Assembly: GCF_003369915.1 (NCBI RefSeq)
Contig: NC_046677.1
Coordinates: 27,608,913-27,672,912 of the forward strand
Source: Drosophila miranda
Lineage: Eukaryota > Arthropoda > Insecta > Diptera > Drosophilidae
Length of the DNA stretch: 64,000 nt
Direction of reading: 5' to 3'
The position numbers and the translations under genes are program-made. Every line of letters starts with the position of its first letter. Position 1 is the stretch's first letter. Below, piece after piece: positions 45,501 through 58,633 of the stretch. The notes beneath the pieces were generated by a model, which was not told the DNA's origin, did no database searches, and saw nothing but the letters and a program-made list of their open reading frames with translations.

Positions 45501-47070
45501 GGGAGGAAGGAGGGAGGAGAAGGTACTTTAACAAGTCAACCTAGTCGAAAAAGTGCACTGACAGAAAAGTATAGTCGAATGGTCGATATGCTGAAGATTC
45601 AAATGTCATCAATCTGTCTTGAAATCACCTCGTGGTATCTGCTTGCTTGGATGCTATTTACTTAAGACAGGCTCAGTTGATATCCAGCCACCTTCTTGTC
45701 GGTTGTCATTCTAGTTTCCTTTCTAACCCTTTGTTAAAATCCCGCTATAAGCACGTAAGCATCTGAAGTCAACCTAAAATATGACTAAGATCAGAACACA
45801 CAGATGAAGAGCGATTCCACCGAGTCGGATCGACAGAGCGGTTCCAGTGCACTATTATGGCTACAATCGACTCATCATCGAGCGACATGTCTCTTAACGA
45901 TCCAATCTGCGAATGAAAACGTTCGAAAATCTTAATTCAAAGGATGATTAGGATATAGGATGGGGAATTGTGAAATACAGGATCACCTTCACAAGCCCAT
46001 AAAACCGTTCGCTCCATAGCACTTGGAGAACTACCAAAACGAGAGGCAGGAGACAGGGAAGATTCAAAAGATCATATTGGAAGCAACATATTTTAAATTC
46101 AATAAAAGAAACCAAAAGAAAACTATATTAAAACAAGATCGCTCCACTCTTAAAACACTTCTCACCAGAAAAACCTCCTCAACTTTTCCCTCAGTGTAAA
46201 AGATGGTTGTTTTGGTTCCAAATGCCAGAATGAAAATATTCAACAAATGCCAAGAGACGACATGCAGATACACAGATACGGCTACCATTTGCCCAAGAGA
46301 AGATACAAATACAACTTCCCTGCTCCCCTCCATCCTTCTATCATTTCTATTTCCTTTGTGTCTTTTCGCTTGTCTGCAAATTGATTGGAGGCGAAGCCAT
46401 TGAAGTGTCCATCGAAGGATGACCATGCTGCTCTTTGGGTCTCCTATTACCTGGATGCCCTGAAACCACTCCAGGTGTGAAAGCCTCTCTCTGGGTCTTC
46501 CCACTTATCGATGAAAGTTTAGCCAAACCCAAAAAATAAACTTTTAAAATCGTTTTTCTTTGACTTTTTGGCGAGTTTTGGGGTTTTATTTGAGGTTTTT
46601 CTCTTTAGGATGTGTGTGTGTGTGTTTTCAATAAGTTAGGTTTAACATTAGAATTAATCGTTGGAGGAATTACACTTGTTCATTTGCATTATTTATGTAT
46701 ACGTAATCGTTTATCGTTTATCATGGTGATTCTTTTTTATCGAGAGTTTTCTTTAGATGCAATTACAGGACACATGAAACAATTACGACAAAATCCATTC
46801 ATTCAGTAAACACCGATCACACATGCACTCAGACATCTATATATATATGTATATATATTTTAGTGACTGTACAGATTTGACTATATATATATATTATGAT
46901 ACTTTGCTAATACTCCACTTCTCTCTCTTCTTTTTTCGCTTAAGAACTTAGTAACAAAAAATACTTGAAAAATCTTCACATTTTTCTATATACAAAACAA
47001 AAGCACTAGCGAAATATAACTAGATCTTAGAGCAAATATCTATATATACAGTGGGTGTGTATTCCCCGAT
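42584..47070. other. Gene-poor region between Pph13 and Gsc 3' ends
   Basis: AT-rich, with no frame that looks coding. It holds a CA repeat (44092-44109), a possible Tc1-like end (44194) and A-rich stretches near 44880-44920. The last ~500 bases are probably Gsc 3'UTR, with a minus-strand AATAAA at 46585-46590. Confidence 0.45.
44194..44217 (+). mobile_element. Possible Tc1/mariner-type terminal fragment
   Basis: TACAGTGCGTTTCAAAAGTA resembles the outer ends of Tc1-like elements (CAGTG...CAAAAGTAT). I find no matching inverted end or transposase remnant nearby, so it is at most a fragment. Confidence 0.2.
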
Positions 47071-50000
47071 TTAGGCCACCTCCAGATCGGAGGACTCGTC
47101 CGCATCGCTGTAGCCATTGGGATCGCTCTTGATGTGCACCATCTGTGCGGCATAGTGCTCTGCCCCGTGATGCTGTTGTCCTTTGGGGACGCCGCCAGGC
47201 GGGGAACCAGTGGTGCTGCTGCTGTTGGCTGTGCCACCACTGCCTGTGGTATTGTTGGTGGTGCTGCCACACTGCTCCTCCTGCAGCTTGCGGAGCCGCT
47301 CCTGCTCCTCTCGTTTCTGTTTGCGCCACTTGGCCCGACGATTCTTGAACCATACCTGGAAGAAAAAAGAGCAGGAAAAACGTGGATTTAGCTGGTGGAA
47401 TTCTGTGGGTGGTTGCGGATTCGCTGCCTTGGTTACTTTTCACTGTGGCGGGGCTTCAAAAACACTTTCATCCGTTTTGCTCGTAATTTCTGCTCCTTCT
47501 GCTCCCCCTTCCCTTCCCTTCCCTTCCCTTGCTCTCCTTTGATTCTTTTTCCATAAATATTTTAAGTAATTTTTTGCTCTCCATCTTTTGGTATGGCTTC
47601 CACTCGGAAGAGGGGTTTATCTTTGGACAGTTGCCAGGGCCAGAACGCCACAGACCCACCCTCACCCAGTGCCTCTTTGGCGCTTAATTAGATGACTTAT
47701 TGTAATTGTAATTAATAGTGTGGAGGAAAGGAAAATGTATGGAGAGTAGAAGTCTTTCAAGCGAGGAAAAGTCAAGCAATGGGCAGGGAGAAAAGTTCTC
47801 AAGTTTTAGGGTAGCAAAAGCGGCATGCTCTGCGCTTGGAGAGGAAGTGCAACCTCTCTATATTCAGGGTAGGAGGATCGAAAGGAGGATCAAAAGGAGA
47901 AAGCAAAGATACTGAGAGCCTTTTGCAAAACATCTCATGAAAATGAAAATCCAAAGAAATGATTTCCTCACAAAAAGTGCGGAAAATTCGAGGAGTAGTT
48001 ACAGCTTCCCGCACGTTTGGGGTAGCAATGGGTGTAATGCACAGGGTGGAGGGTGCTTCAATTCTCATTAGATCTTGTCCTTTCCTTTGTTATTTGTTCC
48101 TGTATTTTTCTTGTTTTTTGCAAATTTTTAGGGGTCTCTTTAATTAGTCTTTGGCCACACCCACAATTTCCTGGAATGTTTCTTTCGCTACACCCACCCA
48201 CTCATCCGCTCCTCTCTTACAGCCGTTCTCGCCACCTCTTACACTCAATTATCGCCCCATCTTACACCCACTTTCCGCCTTCCCGCTACTTAGTTAATTA
48301 AAACAAAAGGCGGCTGTGTAGTGGCTTAGGGGTTAACTTCCACCCAAGAGAGAGAGCGAGAGAGAGACTGAGGCTGGGGGGATGGCATCTGTGTTGTTTA
48401 ATCACCCTTGTGGACAGTGCTATATCATCACCCGAGTCTTGTCATGAGGCCCCAACACACACCCGCGCCCACACCCACTGACACTGGCACATCCCAATCT
48501 CCTGTCCAACCGTAGGCGGAGTCTTCTCTCTCTTTTCTACGCTTACTACACATCTCTTTCTCCCACTCCCACTCTCCCTCTCACGCTCTGTTTCTCCCGT
48601 TTCTGTCCGTTTGCCCAATCCGAATGCAATGATACAACATTTTGCAACCCCTATTTGTTTATTTGTCTGCTTGTTTGTTGATTATTTGTTGAATAAATAC
48701 TGGGAATATTCTGGGGGAAAACTCAATTTTCCGACGTGGAAGTGAGAGCCAGGGTAAAAGTTTAATTAGAACAATTAGCAGGCGTTCCGAGAAAAGTTGA
48801 TTTTCCACAATGTTATCATTCGAGGGAAAAGTTTTTTTGGGGGAAATGGAAATGTTTATGCAGCAAATCGACTGAATTTGTTGAAATAACAAGAAAAGGA
48901 AGCGGAAAAGCAGGAAAGCAGGAAAGCCGGAAACGGGTGTGGAAAGCGGAAGAGCCAATGACACTGAAGTACGTTTGTGGCGCTAAACTTATCTACAGAT
49001 TCTCCCCAGTCTGCTTTCCCCATTCCCTTGAGCTCATTTTCATTTAAGTTTGCATAAAATTTGTGTAAATTTCTGCAGCTGCTCCAAGGACCTCTCTCTG
49101 GCTTATTTGCTTAGGATGAATGGATGGATGGAATGGAATGGTATGTGCCACAAAATGGCGATGCTTCATTCCCGTGGCAACCTTTGAAGCCAGTTGGCAG
49201 CCCAGATCAACGCTCATTGTTTGATGTCTGTTTCCGCCCCGTTGCAGATGTCAGGGAGATGTCGTTTTCTAAATATGAAATATATATCACATTTTTCCAT
49301 TTTTAACTTAATTTAATTAGATTTTTGACAGGCCTCGAGCCCCCCGCAGCGCTCTATCTTTCTTTCTGTATGTTTTAGTTATTTATTTTCATAATTTTCA
49401 TAATTTTATGAGCTTAAGTTATTAAAACAACAAAACACACTGAAAACGCGTGCGTTTTTCCGCCTGTGGGCGCAGGGGGGCATGACAGTAGCCAATGAAT
49501 TTGTGATTTAGTCAGCTTAATTATGTCAACACATACATACATATGAACATATGTACATGCTCCGACTAATTAGCTATGCAACCATTTTAATCCATAAAAT
49601 CTAAAAATACGAAAAAGAAAACTGGCTGGAAAAACCACATTGGCGTTTTTTGCCGCCCCAATCTGGTTGATTGCATTTTTGGGATTTTCGCATTATTAAA
49701 GTTGCATATTTTAATTAAATTGTTAGCCAACCAACCGCATTGAACCCTAATCCGGTGGAACTATATACCCCAAGGGGTTCTGCGGTATACGGGTTTTTTG
49801 GCGTGTGCGGGAAAAAACGCGCGCGCGTCTCCCTGCTAATCCCGTAATTTGTACGGCCAACATACGGCCGCCCACTCGACCGGAGAGTGGTGATTCCCCC
49901 CCCCCCCCCCCCCCCCCTCAGGAGAGTGTGTGTGTGCCCCTCCATCCGTTTAAAATCTGACTAACGCACAACAATTTTGCCAGCGGGGCCGCGGGCACGT

Positions 50001-53000
50001 TTTTTGCCGCTTTCTCGGTGCGGGGGCTGCTGCTGTGCCAAAAATGGCAGTGAACATTTTTCGGTGAAAATTAAATAAACAAAGGCGGAAAAAAGATGGA
50101 GACAGGGGCGGAGCGGAGGGGCGCGGTGCGGCTGATTGATGGGCAACAAAATGGCGCCAGGACTTGGCATGCATGGGGCACGGCACGCCTTGGAGGCGTG
50201 TGCCACCGTTACACGTCACAGCAGCAGCGCCAGGGCCAGGGCCACGGCAAATATTTCCACAGATTTTTCATCCAAAAGCGCATAAATCGCTGATACGGCC
50301 GGAAATCCTCAATGTGGCAAGCTCTGAGCGGGTGATGGGTGTGGGAGCAGGCAGTGTGTGTGGCACAGACATTGGAAACGTGCATGAAATCCATTGAACA
50401 AACAGACCGACGGCAGTTGATTTTTAATTAACTACAAAAGCGCTTTACGCTCGTCCCTCGGCCAGACGCTTGGGCCCATGGGGGGGTTAACAGAGAAACG
50501 AGAAAAGAACCAGAGAGAGGAGAGGAGATAGACGGTGGGACCATGACCATCATCCATCATCTTTGTTATTCCAGCGTGGAAGGGAGACAGCAAGAGTCAG
50601 GTCATCACTGCAGTTGCTGACTGTTGGATTACAACCCAAAAATGGTGCAGTCCGGCATGAAATGTTGCAACAATGTGGTGCCTGCCACATGGTATGTAGT
50701 TACTGAGTTGCATGATGCTATGATAACTTTGCGCTTCGTTAATCGCTGCAGCTGCACCTGCTACACGCTCTCTCTCTCTTTCTAATATTTCCAGTATGTT
50801 TTTCCAGCCACAAAATGTCCCCAGCTCTAAAGCCAAAAATATCGCAAATGGCAAAAAATACTAAAAGTGCTGCTGCCAAAAACGAGAGGGACAGAGCGCA
50901 AGAGCAAGAGAGAGAAAGGACGAGTGTGTGGGAGAGAGGCATTCTCTGCCGAAAAGTGTTTGTGCGGGGGGAAACAAAGTAAAAGGGTCCCCGCCGCTGG
51001 AGGCAACACAAAATGGCGGCTGCCTTTTGCCAGTCCGACGGCTCTAATTAGTGAAAATTGGCAACACAAGTCGGTCGGAAACTTCGTCACCAACCAAAGA
51101 GTGGTGCCTCCTGCGCTAGCCGTGCCACCTCTTCATCCCACCCCACCCTCAGCGACTGTTGTTGGATTAAAATCGCGCAGCCATGAAAATTGCTCGTTAC
51201 GCACATTCCCTTTGCCTTTGTCGGAGTAATGGGAATGAGAAGGGGTGTGAAGAGAAGAGGAGAGCGGGAGGGGTTCCGAGTGCGTGCGAAGTGAAGGGTT
51301 AAGTGCATGTGCACTAATTAAAGCACAGCGCAACCATGCACTGCCGCCGCCGCTGCTTCCATACGCTTACTCTCAATTTTTTGCTGAAAAAGAGAGCAGC
51401 TCTCAGCTTTAAAATTTCACCTGTCTCGCTCCAGCCGATAAAAAAAGAGACCGATCGCGGTAGCGTAAGCTTCAAAAAATACCTCCCACGCAAAAGGGAT
51501 TAGAACTACGCGTTAGTCTAAAAAAAGAGTGGGAAAAAACGGCAAAAGGGATGTTGATTAATTTGCGTTAAAAGTGCGCTAACACTCTTGTTTCTTGCAA
51601 GTAAATTGTGTAAGAATTAACCATAAATAAATAACTACGCGTTGATCGCTTAGTAACATTGAAATATTAGAAAGGAACAACGAAAGTGTTATTTTAGCAG
51701 CAAGTGCGTTTCGGGTGGCTGCAAATATATAAGTACATACATACATATGTGTGTATGACTCCTTGCCGGAGGGGAGAGCGATTCAATTCGAGATTCATTT
51801 TTTTAATGTTATATGTGTGTATTTAGAATATTACGAAAAATATGTCACTCTTCTGCTGACGGGTGAGTGTATTTTTTTCCTGTCTCTTGCAATCAAAACT
51901 CTTACAAAATCTCTCATAAATACCTTTAAAAACCTCTCAGGTCCAAACGTCAGAAGAAAAACCGTCAAAATTAATGAATTTTCAACCTCAAAACAAAAAA
52001 AATCAAAAAAATAATAGAAAATGTAAATAATTCGTAAGATTTTCCTGCTTCTAATCGCTGACACGCTCCAAATGCTCGACCTTTTAAGAGCTTAGTGGGT
52101 TGGAGGCCATCTTGGTGCACCTGTTCCTGCGACCTCAGCCCCTGATTATCCTCCTCCCTTCATCACTCTAAGTGAGGTTTTTCTTTTGGCGTAAATTTAT
52201 GCAGCTTCGAGGGCAATTTTCTCTTCCAGTGATAATATTTGTCGAAGGTTATACGCTTCGACAGTCAAAACTGTAAAGCAAACAGGGGCACCACACACCA
52301 CCCCCTGTCAGGGGCAAGAAACGCACTTTGCGGGCGAAAAAGTATCCCCCTGAGAGTTGAGGGAACCCTCCTCATCCTCATCCTCATCCGCACATCCCAC
52401 ATCCTCAAGTGTTTGAATAATGGAAAATTATGAAAAATTATAACAACAACAGCCGCACAATCAGAGCGGGAGGGGTGTGAGATTTGCGGGCTGAAAAGTG
52501 GGCAGCGTTTGAGTGGATGAGTGGGTGGTGGTTTCTGACCCCTTAACACATGTTTCCTGCCTGATGGATGTATCCCCCGCTGTGCCCTGGGGCGGACTAC
52601 TCTTCACAACGAGAAATTCACTCTCGGAAAAATTAACGAAAATCTGCTGATTCCAGCTCATTGCCGTTTCATTGCGGGGGCGTGTTTATTATTATGTCTA
52701 AAGAGAGAGAGACAATAATAATATTTTAGTTAATTGCCACGCAGGTGGCCCTGGAACCAGGAACCTGGAAGCCGCCGCCACTCACTCAATTGTGCAACAT
52801 CAAAAGCGGCAAACAGATCATCTCATCCTTAAAAAGGGTCTAAGAGAAAGATAGAGAAGTGGTGACACGACCTTTTACAGTCCTGGCCACAAAAAGAAAA
52901 GATCAGAGTTCACAATGAAGAAAAGGAGTAGGAGGGAGGCGCGATGAGTGGGCACATTCTTCTCCTGCTGCATCTTCTTCTTCGCAGCACTTGTGTGAGG

Positions 53001-55747
53001 TGACCCTTTCCCATTTAAGAGCCAGAGGGAGGGAGAGGGAAACATCAATATTTATAGAGAGGACAGAGAGTGGACAGAGAGCGGGACCGACCGACCTAAC
53101 AGAGCAGCAGCACAAATTATGCCAAGCTGGAGATGATTACTAATTTCTTGGCGACGAACAAAGACAAATATTTGCCCAGCGCTTCAAGCCGGCCTCTGTC
53201 TCGCTCTCCCTCCCTCCCTCTCTCAGTGGCTGTTGATTCGGCAGCGACTCAGAAGACGAAGAAGTAGAAGTGGCAGAGGGGGTGGAGGAGGAGAATAAGC
53301 AGTAGCCGATCAGAAAAACGGAATCACCTCAATCACTTGAGCTGCGGGATTAGGCGTATTTGACTTGCACGCACCACAGACGACGACGACGACGACGACG
53401 ATAAGAAAAAAACATGAGAGGGAGTGAGAGTGGGAGAGATGAGCCCAAGCTATGTGAGGCAAAAGGTAAAGCAAGACCTGGAGAGAGGTACTAATTTCTT
53501 GCACATCTTTTGAATAAATGAGTCTTCGATAAGAAGAAAGTATGTATATTAAATGGGGAACTAAGTAAGCAGCATGTGTGCGATCATTGGCCATACCTCA
53601 CCTTGCATTAACATACCTTGTATCTATGCAGAGAGCACAATTTAAATGAGAGTGAGAGAGCAGCGCGACCGCGGCTAAAGGCAAAGCGAGACAGCAGCTT
53701 GTCTGGAAATTGCTTTTGTTTGCTGGTCGCATTGGAATCTCGTTTGTTTGCTCTCGTGAATGTGCAAAAGTGTGAGTGAATCAAAGACTGCGAGTATGTT
53801 AATGAGTGAGCGAGAGAGAGCGAGTGTGTCCGTGAGTGTGTGTGGTAGGGAGCTACTGTTTTACCCGACCGTAGGGTCTCTCCTCCGATCTCGAGTGTCT
53901 AAATAAAAATAATAATTGTAAATGATGAAGTCAAAATAAGCAGATCATTTAAATGCCGCTACCGAGATGATGATGATGGTCTCTCGTTTTAGGGTTCGAT
54001 GGGAACCCGTTGCGTTGTCAAGGCTCTCTAGAGGGAAGGCAGAGGTCTATGGGAACTTGGCTTTGGGTGAAGATATATTAACAGAAGATAACATGTGCTA
54101 AAATAAGCATGTGTATCGGACTATGCTCACAGATCAGATATGTTCATAAAATATGAACATAAACTGAATTATCATATGAAATATTTCACTTTTCAATTGT
54201 CAAATCCCAGCCCCTAATTGATCATCCGTGTCATAAACCCCTTCCCTTATAAGGTAGGCATAGTTTTTTGTCTGTTTTCTCTTTGTTATTGCTGATGTTT
54301 GTCTTGGCGAAGATTTTCAATAATTATTGCCACTTATGATGGTTCGCTTGGGGTCTTAGAGAGACGGTCCCCAAAAGCATGGGCGTACAACGTATAAAGG
54401 CAGGGGCAGCGGCAGGGGACAGACTCTTTTTCGAGTGGCAACACTTGGCATACAAATATGCTAAACAGTAGCTGGCCACCAGATGGGGCAAGAGCTGGAG
54501 AAGGCAGCTAGAGATGGAGCTGTGGCACTGTGGAGCTGTGGGGCTGTATCTCTGAAGTTGATTATGCTGCTTAAGTCAATGACGATGCGATGGCGATGAC
54601 TGAGCACAAGATTTGGTTATGGATTTCGTTGGCTTCTCTTCTCTTCTGTCAGAGACAGATTTGAAGTCTCTCTTTTGTTGTGTGTTGTATGTTAATTAGT
54701 CTCCTCCTCCTGCCCCTGCCCCTGCCCCATGAGGCAGCAAGTTTCGTGCTTCTGGCGATTTCAATTAGTTCAGAGAAATCCCATGCATCCATCTATGCCC
54801 TGTGCCCTGCCCCCCAACCTCTAGATATCTCCCATCATCCCAGCAACAACCTGCGTCCTAATCCGCTTAGGAATCTCTGTCCGACGCCGCGGGTTAAATT
54901 TGTCGCCTAGAAGCAGGCGGCGCGGGCGTAGTGTCAATTTGTCCCCAGGATATACTTTCGTGCTCATTATCCATTATCCTTTGGCTGGGAGAATGGCTAG
55001 TAAATGTTGCCTAAGTTGTCTTAAGCCCAACTCTAAACAGGCACCGCACCCCTCTCCTCCCTTCTGGGGCACGGCACACGCAAATGTCAACAACTGTCGC
55101 ACTTGTATGCCCTCCTTGCCATGCAGGTGAGGGAGAGAGAGAGGCAGGAAGCAGGAAGGAGGAAAGGGCTACCCTTTCCGTAGATTAAACACATTTTGAC
55201 CGGCAACCAAACATATTTCCAGGGTAACAAACAGAGTTTGGGGGGGAGAAGCGGCATAAATCCTTATCAAAGACACTTTTCCACACGAAAGCGAAAATTA
55301 ACTGCGGGAAAATCGTATGGCACGCGGGGGAGGGGTCTCTGGGTCTCTCTAGCGTTTATCTGGTCCCATAAAATTACTTACAAATTAAATTGTCAACTTT
55401 TCGTCGTTTGTTTGTTTGCTGTTTTGTCAGGTTTCCCCCCCTTCCCGCTCCGTCTCGACCCTCGACACTAATGGACTTTGAATCACACAAATTGCCGCAG
55501 CAACATGCAGCAGAGATTTGCCTCCGTCGCCGAATCGAAGGGATGTTCCGCCTAAGCATACCCCCGGGGGTAGGCTTTTCCTCAGAGAGAGAGCGACAGA
55601 ATCGCGGTATTTACATTGGCAATGATACGGCATAACCTCAGAAAACACGACCGACCCCAGAAGAGGGCGCTGTGCTGCGTCCAACAATCCAACGCTTATC
55701 CTGATTCAAGGACCTCCTCTCTCCCTCTCTCTCTCTCTCTCGGTCTG

Positions 55748-55778
<31 letters not shown>

Positions 55779-57393
55779 TCCCATTACCCAAATTAAGTGA
55801 TTCCTTGGCATTGTTTTGGTTTTGGCTCTGTGTGTTGTGTGTGGAAGGAAGGAAGCCCCGCAAATGTTGCCCCGCCGCCGCCTCCTGACAACTAAATAAA
55901 CACGAAATATTTCACAGGGGAAGCGCTGAAATATGCAAGGGAGATACAGATATATACCAGAGAGATAGAGATATCCACAGAGAAAAAGAGCGAGATTGAG
56001 ATTCAGATGGTAGGATGGTTGGATGGATGGTGGCAGGGGCAGCATTCAATTGGTTTCACGCGGGGAATTAAAATGAGCGTGAAATTAGAGACCCAGCGAG
56101 AGATGCAATGAGAATGAGAATGAATGGGAGAGGATACATTGTTGGAGGAGAGGAAACATTGAGAATGGCACAAGAGGCGCAGAGATCTGAAGGGAAATGA
56201 GGAGAGGCACGTTTGAGGAATAATTTCATTAAAATTTTCAATAGAGAAAAAGTTTGGTAGAAAAAAGGCAGGGGAAAAAGCATAGTGACTGAGAAAAGAG
56301 TGACTTCAAAACCACACAAGAGAACGAGAGAAATAAGAGAAAAGAAGTTGAGAAAGAGGAGAGTGTATATTCCAAAGAGCATAGTCTCTAAAAAAACTAT
56401 TGAAGAATGATTCAAAGAAGTTATAGAAGAAGCTGAAAGCATCTTTAATCTTAAGCTTTGAAGACATTAATACGGGGGTGACTACCAAGAATCCCTAAGC
56501 AGCACGCATATAACATTCATAAAATATCCAGATTAAAATATAAAGAGTTCTTCCTTCATTTATGCAAAGTTTTATTCCATAAAAACTTTTCTTGGAAGTA
56601 AATATTAAAGATGTGATGATACCAGATTTATTCCGACAGGAACGTATTCTTTCGCATGGTATTGACGCTATTAACGCTCCCTAAAGAAAGTAGTTTCTAG
56701 ATTTGAAAACCATAATTCAAACTTATTTCCTTAGAAACCACGAAAACTTGAGACTTTCCTTTAAAACGAAGTGATTTCGATGTGCAAAATGAGGCTTGCC
56801 TAAGAAATGCCCAGGCTTTGGAAATCCCGAATATTAAGTCCAAAAAAATATCTATACCCTATTCTTTTTTTTTTAAAGACTCACCTCCACACGCTCCTCT
56901 TTGAGATCCACTTTGAGGGCCAGTTGCTCGCGGAGCACCACATCCGGATAGTGGGTCTTGTCGAACGTGGCCTCCAGCTGCTCCAACTGCTCCTCCGTGA
57001 AGATGGTGCGATGCCGCCGCTTGCGCTTCGGCGGCGGCCCGTGCCCCAGGTGGCCCAGGTGATGCTGTCCGTGGTGGTGCCCCAAATGGTGCGGGTGCGA
57101 GTGATGCGAGTGGTGGTGCGGGTGATGGCCATGGCCGGCGAGACCAGCGGCGGCAGCAGCGGCCGCAGCGCCGTGCCCACTGACATGCGCCTGCATCTGG
57201 GCGGCGGCAACGTGGGCAACGGCTGCGGCATGCATGTAATTTGGATAGAAATTGGGGTATGCCACTGCAAAAAACGCAGAAAGAAAATTCATTATTTTCC
57301 AGGGCAAAAAAACAATCAGAGGGCGAGAGCGAGGACTTGGAGCATCCTTCAATCCTTAAAAATGCGCATAACGAAACGACGGCCATGTTGCGG

Positions 57394-57424
<31 letters not shown>

Positions 57425-58633
57425 TGTGTGTCTGTGATATGTGGCTTCCGTTTCCGGTTCCCAAAACCAAAAAAACGGTTTCCCCCATTTTTAATATTCA
57501 TGTCCTGCGGGGCTAGAGTCCTTTGAATGATTTAAAACGCAAAGAGCGAGACTCCTGCATACAAAGAAGGATCTCGCTTGCCGCTCGAATCGACATAAGT
57601 CGCTGCTCCCACGCCACACCCCCTGCCCACCCATCCACCCTGCCCCATCCTTGTGGCAACAATCTCCCAATGCAAATCCTCTCGCAACACGGAATGCGGA
57701 ATCATCTTTTCCGGATCATTGCCTAATTATGAATAATGCCATTCAGGAATCCAGGATTCCGGGATTCGCTCGAGATGCCCCTTCCCTCCCTTCTCCCGAA
57801 AAGGAGAGTTCTTTGAGTGGCAGAGTGGCACAGCTTTTCCCTTAAGGTGTTTTCCCGGCTCAAGCGGAAGCCGCATCAATGCCAATAGTCGTGAGGGCGG
57901 GGGGGGTGGCGGGGGTTCGAAGGGGAAGCTTACCTAGAAAATCCGATGGCGAGGCCGCAAAACCGCTTGCTGCCGCCGCCGCCAGGTGCCCCAAATGCAG
58001 GCCAGGATGCTGCAACATGGCAGGAACCCGCTGCGGTCGTATCGGGCTGGCGGCGGCGCTCGAGCTGGAGTTGGAGTTGGGGGAGGCGGGGGATTCGGTG
58101 CTCCGCTTGAGGCCCAAGCCCAGACCGTTGCTGCTACTGCTGCTGTGATTATTGTTGTTGTTGTTGTGGCAGCCGCCGCTGCTTGATTGGGAGTGGGAGG
58201 AGGTGCTGCCCTGCTGGTGCTGGGCGTTGGCGCTGCGGGAGCCCAAGATGCTGTCGATGGTGAAGAGGGAGGCAGCAGCGGCAGACGCCGCCGTGGCACC
58301 CACTGGCAGGCCCCGCGTCCGCTCCTCGTCCAGGATGGTCACGCCCGACTGGCTGCCGTCGTCCGAGGATGGCGTCTGCGACTGGGACTGCGATTGATGG
58401 TGCTGCTGGTGCTGCTGCTGCTGCTGCTGCTGGAGCACCGATTGGAGCCGCTGGCCGAGGTATCCGCACTGCTGGGAGTTGAGGAGCATGGCGGTGGTCA
58501 GGTGATAGGCGGCATTGCTGCTGACATTCCCCGGCGAGCGGGAAATCTGTCGCGGGGGCTGCTGTACATCCGATAGATCGCTGGGGCACCGCTTGAGCGT
58601 GTAGCCCGCCGGCGGGGAATTCGTCTCCACCAT
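47071..58633 (-). CDS. Gsc: Homeodomain transcription factor Goosecoid
   Basis: Three exons (58633-57934, 57264-56885, 47355-47071) join in frame to 454 residues. Gsc is a repressor acting in embryonic head and foregut/stomatogastric patterning. It opens [20 protein letters not shown], as I recall for fly Gsc. An eh1/GEH Groucho-binding motif ([11 protein letters not shown]) is at about residue 122. An Ala/His-rich region ([23 protein letters not shown]) precedes the homeodomain [20 protein letters not shown]...[18 protein letters not shown]. Lys at position 50 gives Bicoid-type DNA specificity. Intron 2 (9.5 kb) splits the homeodomain between VE and VW of helix 3, the usual place for this family. 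The frame is open upstream of the ATG for about 80 more codons without another ATG. Confidence 0.94.
47356..56884 (-). promoter_or_regulatory. Gsc: 9.5-kb intron of Gsc, presumed regulatory
   Basis: Donor GTGAGT at 56884-56879, acceptor TTTCTTCCAG ending at 47356. There is no coding signal on either strand. It contains GA/CT tracts (48346-48366, 50768-50780, 52703-52712, 53810-53822, 55722-55742), a GT array (55746-55772), a (GAC)n run (53381-53399), and a 22-base poly-C. The size and GAGA-type content fit an intron holding enhancers of a developmental gene. This is inference. Confidence 0.5.
49896..49917 (+). repeat. Poly-C tract of 22 bases
   Basis: An uninterrupted C run inside the large Gsc intron, followed by TCAGGAGAGTGTGTGTGTG. 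Long C runs are rare in fly DNA and also hard to sequence, so the exact length is uncertain. Confidence 0.9.
57394..57430 (+). repeat. GT microsatellite in Gsc intron 1
   Basis: A (GT)n run with one TTT break, inside the 669-base first intron of Gsc (57265-57933). The rest of that intron shows nothing notable. Confidence 0.9.
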
